Source: Zizania palustris
Taxonomy: Eukaryota; Streptophyta; Magnoliopsida; Poales; Poaceae
Length of the DNA: 64,000 nt
Reading direction: 5' to 3'
Assembly (NCBI GenBank): GCA_019279435.1
Contig: JAAALK010000289.1
Span: 33,113,067-33,177,066 of the forward strand
Both the position numbers and the translations under genes were made by a program. This document shows positions 58,110-64,000 of this stretch, one piece after another; the first letter of the stretch is position 1; every line of letters starts with the position of its first letter. The notes under the pieces are model-generated. The model did not search any database and was not told where the DNA came from. It saw only the letters and a program-made list of their open reading frames with translations.

Positions 58110-59286
58110 GGGGGAGCTGCTTTTAATTGTCTTGCATATGCTCATTATGTGTGGAATTGCACTTACATCTTTTGCTATTATATGCCTGCTTTTAATTCAA
58201 AAGAAATCATGACAGCTCAGCTCTATGAAATATGTCTGGAACATTGATTATGCATGATGTTTTATTTTCTAAAAATCAAAACTTGCTCACCGCATAATCT
58301 TGTATCTAGCTTGTTTAGGCTGGACTGCTTTTAGCTATCTTTTATCTACTTGACAGCAAGACACTGTTCCTTGGATGCTAAATTTTGCAACTTGAAAAAT
58401 TGTACTCTTTATTCATGGATATTCATCAAAATATTAAATTCATCAAAATCAAAATCAAAAATCCATGATTTGCCTGGTTTCAATGAAAAGATCCAGGAGG
58501 GTTTGTTTGTCGCACTACTCTATTCTAGACTGCTTACCATTGCACATTGGTCTGAACTGGGATAGTGTAGTGTATGCCAAAATCACCGCCTTAAGCTTCA
58601 GATGGCTTTCTTGCCTAGGCTTGGCTTGATTGGAAAGTATAAGGTGGACAAACAAATAACCCCTGGCAATTAAGAAAAGAACAACAAATTTAATAGCTCA
58701 TCAAGTTTGCTTTCAAAGCTCCTTTTGAACAAGAATTGTCTGTCTAGGGTAGAAATTGTTAGCTTTGCGCAGTCCTTGCCTTCACATGACTAGCTGCTAT
58801 GATTAAGTGGTGATGCTTTTACTTCCAAAATGTCAAAATCACATGCCATCATCTTGTTTCACAGAATGTTAAATTGAGCTGAGCACATGATCATTGATGC
58901 TACTGTTGGCATATTTTTGCATTATATGTCTTTGCAATTCTATTCATTTCGCAGCTTTGCATCTTTTGAATGCTCCTTGATGCTTGCATTGCCAAAGGGG
59001 GAGAGGTTTGTTATGTTCTCTGCCGCAAGAAGGCATAATTTTGAAGGGGGGAGAGATTTTTGACATAAAGGGGGAGAAAAATTTACTTAACTCAGGGGGA
59101 GTTCTTATCAAAGAGAGATTTGCCGAAGGGGCTTTTATTCTTTTTCAAAGGGGGAGAAAAAATTCTTTTATCAAGTGACATGCTTTGGCTCTTTTCTGAG
59201 TTTTTTTATGGTCACTTGTGTGCTGAAAGCTTTTCATTTTTCTTGAAATTCGATTTGGTTGTCAATGCACTCATCAAGGGGGAGAT
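58110..59286 (+). other. Spacer with multiplied polypurine tracts
   Basis: Non-coding. AGGGGGAG-type tracts occur near 58996, 59044, 59070, 59093, 59147 and finally 59276-59286, where the tract abuts the 3' LTR. Repeated tracts of this kind before the 3' LTR are known from Sireviruses. Confidence 0.8.
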
Positions 59287-61265
59287 TGAGAAACCAAGGG
59301 TGGTTTCGGTGTATGTGATGAGTGATTGACAGGATTTTTACCCTCTGTTCGAAGGGTACCTCCGAAGGGGCTTCGGAGGTGGTACCTCCGAAGGGTGTTC
59401 GGAGGTGTGTCACCGAAGTGTGTTCGGTGTTTGCTTGCTGCAGCTGTGCAGCGGAGTGTACCTGTCGGAGGGGTCCGGCAGTACGCGATGACTGGGTTCG
59501 TACCGATGGCTTCGGTACTTTGGGCGGTACACCGGAGTGTGTGCCGGAGGTTGCTAACCCGGAGAGGTCTCCGGAGTACTGGATACACTTGTTTGCTTGT
59601 CTGTGGTGCGCAGGGACTTCGGAGGCGACGGACAGGGTTCGAGCTGGGTGAACCTGGGTCAAGCGGGAGGCTTGATGCCAGGGGAGCGGGGAGCTCCGTC
59701 ACGGTGGCTGCGAAGGTGGTCCGGGTCGGTCCTCGGGTCGAGACGTGCCAGGTGAAGGCAGAGAGTGCGGAGCGTGGCTCCGGTTGAAGGTACTCCGAGA
59801 CAAAGTCCTCGGAGGTGAGGCACTTCGAAGGTACTCCGAATGGAGTGACTTCGGAGTTGGTGGAACAAGTCCTCTGCGGAGGCATGGAATTCGAAGTGTG
59901 CTCCGGAGGGAGACATTCGAAGGTACCCGACGAAGGTCTCAGAAGTCGAGGTGCATCGAAGGCATTGTCCGGGTGAGGCTCGTCGAGGAGTGTGCTCGGG
60001 AAGAGGCACTGCGACGGAGTGCTCATGGAATGCTTCATGCGGAGGCCTTGGACGAAGGAGGGACTTCGAAGGGTGGTACTCCGAAGGTGAGGCTTCGGAG
60101 TGAGGATGACTTGTGGTGCTTCGGCCATGCATGGCTTCGGTACACGGACGGACGGTGGTTGAGCTCGAAGTAGCTGCGAAGCCGTGGAGGTCCACTCCGG
60201 AGGTGGTGGTGCGAAGGCCCAAGGGGCTTTGACGGCTTCGGCTCAAAACCGTCACTGTATCGAAGGACTTCTTCGGCGGAGCGAAGGCCAACAGGCTGCA
60301 GGCTTCTCGCCGAAGCTTCCGCACCCCTCGGGTGCGAAGGGAGGTTCCAGAAGTCAACACTGTAAAGGCTGACACTGTCTGTTCTGAAAAAGGCTGACAC
60401 TGTCCCCTCTGCAGCTGACAGAGAAGCCTCCAAAATAAAGGTGGACTACCTTTTGTACCCCTTAGTTCTGTAGAGACAAATCTGTTGTAAACCCTAGGGG
60501 TAAAGTAGTCACTTCCTTAGGATGAAGCCGTGGGCTATAAATATGGGGGCTCGGTAGGTAACATTTAACACTTTGAGCATTTACTGTTGAGCTCCTGTAG
60601 ACAGACCTCACTGTATTCATTCTGAGTTCAATACATTTAGTGTTCCTTGTTCAAGCGGCGAAGCCCTGCTTCTGTGTGCTTTTGCTTGAGCTCGTGTTGC
60701 ATACTTCGCTAGTTTTAGTTCACCGAAGCCTGTCTTGGCTAAGGGTGTTTTTATCGCGAAGTGTGCTTTACAGTGTGCTGTCGCTCTGTGTAACTCGAGG
60801 CAAGACCTCGCTGCTTACTAGCGAAGCCCTGTACTTTTCCCGTAGTGCTTCTTGTGTCGAAGCCCTTAGCGTGGTCCGTTTTGTGTGCGTGTAGACATTC
60901 GCGTACGAAGCCCAGCACCAGTTGCTGTCGCTAAGTACTTGGTCGAAGTCCTCAGAGGGCTGTCCACTCTTGCGAAGGGTGAAGTGCGAAGCCTGCTCGA
61001 AGCACCTCGTGTGCGGAGCCTGCACTGACTTAGCAGAGTAGATTTTCGAGGGTTGTTAGTGGAGCGAAGTCTTCTTGGCTTCGAACTTTTGCTCCTGCGA
61101 AGCCTGTGTTCGGAGCTGTCGAAGTACCTCCGAACCAGACCTTCGAAGGTTGTGTTCGAAGCCTGTTCCGCAGAAGACAGAATAGAACCGAAGGCTAAGT
61201 TTTTAGCCCGAAATTTTAAAAGCTCCCATTCACCCCCCCCTCTGGTCGCCGTTTCCGGTCCAACA
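59287..61265 (+). repeat. 3' LTR of the Sirevirus
   Basis: 1,979 bp, the same as the 5' LTR except for two bases seen (CCGGGT near 59719 versus ACGGGT near 50870; TTTCCGG at the end versus TTTCTGG). TATAAATA is at 60536. Confidence 0.92.
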
Positions 61266-61592
61266 TTATGTGAACTCTATTTGTTGTGATTTGTGTAATG
61301 TGAACTTGTATGTTGATTTTCATATTCGTAATGATTCATGTGATGTTAATTATTACTTGTCAATTTGTCATTTGTGTATTGTGAATTATGATCATGAATA
61401 AATAAATACATTATTGATATTCGGTAAGTATTCGTATTCGATTCGTATCCGTTCCGTATTCGTATTCGATGATATCCGACTCCGTATCCGTATTATCCAA
61501 ATCCGAATTTGAATCCGAAAAAATATATGAAAAAAGATATGATATTAGTGATATCTGTCCGTATCTGATCCGTTTTCACCCCTAGGCGACAC

Positions 61593-62222
61593 TACATCTA
61601 GGGTTGGGGATGGCGATGTCGGTGCTGGTTAGGGAATGACTGAGCGGCCAATCGGCCAGGTGTCAAGTGGGGCAAGGGGATGGGGGCGATGGGTGGCGAG
61701 AGGGGGCAAGGGTCAAGGAACGGCGAGTGGAGGATGAGGGGCGGGGGACGGTCACCAAGGAATTGAAGCACGTCGTTTTACGTAAAAACACCTGACTTTC
61801 ATGATTTCAGAGCGCACTTTGATTTTTCGAATTTTCTCTTCTTCACGTAGAATATCAAAGAAGCAACAGGGCACAGGCATAATAAATACTAACCGAGGAC
61901 GCTCTGACATGGATTATTTAATGATTACCGGAAAACAAAAGTCTCTTTTTGCAAAAAAAAATGTATGGACATGAGGCGCGCGTTGTGCTCCATCTGCAAG
62001 CATAGATAACAAAAGTCATGGACACCAAATGGAGAATGCACTAAAAAAGTCCATATTTTTTATAAGAGAAAAGAACTTTATAAGAGAAAAGAAGAGAAAA
62101 CTTAGAGAAAATAGTGTCAGGCATCAAGCAACATAAAAGCATGCACTAACCAATAAAAACATGAAAGTTCTATAACAAATACATATTAACTCACAAAGTT
62201 CTACTACCCCACAAGCATCATC
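61593..62222. other. Stretch between the hAT and the second Sirevirus
   Basis: GC-rich to 61760 (GGGGATGGCG, GAGGGGCGGGGGACGG), then AT-rich. At 61970-61995 GAGGCGCGCGTTGTGCTCC resembles the Helitron-end-like sequence at 38440 but lacks CTAG. No gene recognised. Confidence 0.35.
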
Positions 62223-62227
62223 GATTA

Positions 62228-63726
62228 TGAGAAACCAAGTGTTGGTTTCGGTGCTTGTGATGAGTGATTGACAGGCTTTTGCCCTCTGGTTCGAAGGGTT
62301 ACCTCCGAAGGGGGTTCGGAGGTTGTACCTCCGAAGGGTGTTCGGAGGTGGTTTCACCGAAGTATGTTCGGTGGTTGGTTGCTGCAGCTGTTGCAGCGGA
62401 GAGTGCGTGTCGGAGGGTTCCGACAGTACACGATGACTGGGTTTGTACCGAAGGCTTCGGTACTTTGGGCGGTACACCGGAGTGTGTGCCAGAGGTTGCT
62501 AACCCGGAGAGGTCTCCGGAGTACTGGATACACTTGTCTTTTTGTCTATGGTGCGCAGGGACTTTGGAGGTGACGGACAGGTTCGCGGCAGGTGAACCTG
62601 GGTCAAGCGGGAGGCTTGATGCCAGGGGAGCGGGGAGCTCCGTCACGGTGGCTGCGAAGGGGGTCCGGGTCGGTCCTCGGGTCGAGGCGTGCCAGGTGAA
62701 GGCAGAGAGTGCGGAGCGTGGCTCCGGGTGAAGGTACCCCGAGACAAAGTCCTCAGAGGTGAGGCACTTCGAAGGTACTCCGAATGGAGTGACTTCGGAG
62801 TTGGGTGGATCAAGTCCTCTGCTGAGGCAAGGAGTTCGAAGTGTGCTCCGGAGGGAGACATTCGAAGGTACCCGACGAAGGTCTCAGAAGTCGAGGCGCA
62901 TCGAAGGCATGGTCCGGGTGAGGCTCGTCGAGGAGTGTGCTCGGGGAGAGACACTGCGACGATGTGCTCATGGAATGCTTCATGCGGAGGCCTTGGACGA
63001 AGGAGGGACTTCGAAGGGTGGTACTCCGAAGGTGGGGCTTCGGAGTGTGGTTGTCTTGTGGTACTTCGGCCTGCATGGCTTTGGTACACGGACTGACGGA
63101 GTTCGAGCTGGGCGAAGCTGCGAAGCCGTGGTGGTCCACTCCGGAGGTGTTGGTGCGAAGGCCCAAGGGCTTTGACGGCTTCGGCTCAAAACCGTCACTG
63201 TATCGAAGGCTGACTTTGTGCGAAGTGTGTTTTTCAGTGTGCTGACGCTCTGTGTAACAGGAGGCGATACCTCGCTGCTTACTAGCGAAGCCCTGATCGA
63301 AGCCCGTGCTTTTATCGTGTCTGTGACTCTAGCGAAGTCTGTCAGTGTGCGTTTAGACCTTCGTGTACGAAGCCCAGCACCAGTTGCTAATGCCAAGTAC
63401 TTAGTCGAAGTCCTCAGTGGGGTGTCCACTCTTGCGAAGGGTGAAGTGCGAAGCCTGTTCGAAGCACCCTGTGTGCGGAGCCTGCACTGACTTAGCAGAG
63501 TAGATTTTCGAGGGTTGTAAGTAAAGCGAAGTCTTCTTGGCTTCGAACTTTTGGACCTGCGAAGCCTGTATTCGGAGTTGTCAAGGGACCTCCGAACCAG
63601 ACCTCCGAAGGTAGTGTTCGAAGCCTGTTCCGCAGAAGACAGAACTGAAACCGAAGGCTAGTTTTTAGCCCAAAATTTTAAAAGCTTCCATTCACCCCCC
63701 CTCTGGTCGCCGTTTCCGGTCCAACA
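62228..63726 (+). repeat. 5' LTR with internal deletion (1,499 bp)
   Basis: Begins TGAGAAACC and ends CCAACA. Compared with the solo LTR at 5102, about 485 bp are missing at 63211-63217: the sequence passes from GGCTGACTT (6150 in the solo LTR) to TTTGTGCGAAG (6633). The missing part contains the TATAAATA box. Confidence 0.88.
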
Positions 63727-63728
63727 AT

Positions 63729-63740
63729 TGGTATCAGAGC
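63729..63740 (+). other. Primer binding site of the second Sirevirus
   Basis: TGGTATCAGAGC, two bases after the LTR, as in the first element. Confidence 0.88.
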
Positions 63741-63790
63741 AGGTTAAGATCACCAGTTGACCTTAACCGGTTTTGTGATCTGTTGGCGAC

Positions 63791-64000
63791 ATGGATAGAG
63801 GCAGTAAAATTCCTCTGTTTGATGGGACTGATTTTGCATACTGGAAGGTGCGCATGGAGGCTTACTTGTTAAGCCAAGGAAATGCAATTTGGGAGATTGT
63901 GGACTCACAATACTCCATCCCTGATACTCGCACCACTCAAACAGAAAAAGATCAGTATAATGCCAACTCGAAGGCAAGAAACATACTGTTCATTGGTTTG
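63791..64000 (+). CDS. Sirevirus Gag, N-terminus, cut by window edge
   Basis: 70 codons are open to the edge. They are nearly the same as the first residues of the Gag at 52479 (MDRGSKIPLFDGTDFAYWKV), with for example DQYNANS instead of DQYIANS. The start is the ATG after TTGGCGAC. Confidence 0.85.
   Translation, partial: MDRGSKIPLFDGTDFAYWKVRMEAYLLSQGNAIWEIVDSQYSIPDTRTTQTEKDQYNANSKARNILFIGL

Larger units (their letters stand above)
50436..61265 (+). mobile_element. Complete Sirevirus-type Copia element (10,830 bp)
   Basis: Two 1,979-bp LTRs (TGAGAAACC...TCCAACA) with the 5-bp duplication TTATG at 50431-50435 and 61266-61270. Inside are a PBS, a long gag, an in-frame UAG, pol and a 1.2-kb spacer with repeated AGGGGGAG tracts. 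Large size, an extended Gag and multiplied polypurine tracts are hallmarks of the Sirevirus genus. I find only two LTR differences (near 50870 and 52405), so insertion is very recent. It sits inside the hAT remnant. Confidence 0.93.
48371..61584 (+). mobile_element. Ac-like hAT remnant containing a complete Sirevirus
   Basis: Left end TTGGGGTGAAAGTGG; the right end in reverse complement is TAGGGGTGAAAACGG. The flanking repeats GGCGACGC (48363-48370) and GGCGACAC (61585-61592) match at 7 of 8 bases. Both subterminal regions are packed with GGATA/CGGAT words (48410-48560 and 61425-61570), as in Ac-like hATs. Without the LTR element it is about 2.4 kb, with a broken transposase at 49730-50235. 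Confidence 0.75.
62228..64000 (+). mobile_element. Second Sirevirus of the same family, 5' part
   Basis: LTR, PBS and the start of gag; the rest lies outside the window. Its LTR is more like the solo LTR at 5102 than like the LTRs at 50436 in several places (for example TCTAGCGAAGTCTGTCAGTG). Confidence 0.88.

Overview
The window looks like a piece of a grass nuclear genome, most like rice. The one host gene at the left edge is very GC-rich in its coding part, as many grass genes are. The rest is AT-rich, repeat-dense intergenic DNA: Stowaway MITEs, other MITEs seen in grasses, Copia/Sirevirus LTR elements, hAT elements and Helitron ends. The species call is inference from style; no search was possible.

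Layout. (1) 1-746, minus strand: 5' part of a multi-spanning membrane protein gene that runs off the left edge. (2) 1487-35105: a tandem array of three units of about 7.96 kb. Units 2 and 3 are almost identical. Unit 1 is stretched to 17.7 kb by later insertions: a 2.8-kb non-autonomous hAT (itself holding a solo Sirevirus LTR) and a complete, very young 6.9-kb Copia element with an intact Gag-Pol frame. Each unit carries the same four or five MITEs, a foldback element and a damaged 3' exon of a SWIB-domain gene. (3) 35106-41000: the 5' part of that SWIB pseudogene, a Stowaway, a Ty3/gypsy fragment, a second foldback element and Helitron ends, including a 1.66-kb non-autonomous Helitron. (4) 42278-47381: a small minus-strand LTR element whose interior was hit by a 3.1-kb hAT with an apparently intact four-exon transposase gene. 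(5) 48371-61584: a decayed hAT containing a complete 10.8-kb Sirevirus whose gag and pol lie in one frame separated by a single UAG. (6) 62228-64000: the start of a second Sirevirus of the same family, with a deletion in its LTR that removes the TATA region.

How it fits together: apart from the edge gene and the SWIB pseudogene, everything recognised is transposable-element DNA. Insertion order can be read from nesting and from exact target-site duplications. The array arose through a 2-bp microhomology junction. It was later expanded by unequal crossing-over, because unit 2 is visibly a hybrid of unit 3 (most of its length) and unit 1 (its last few hundred bases). The right array breakpoint lies between the two recognisable SWIB parts, so only the 3' exon was multiplied.

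Limits: comparisons between copies were made by eye. Family names are given only at superfamily level unless diagnostic features are visible.
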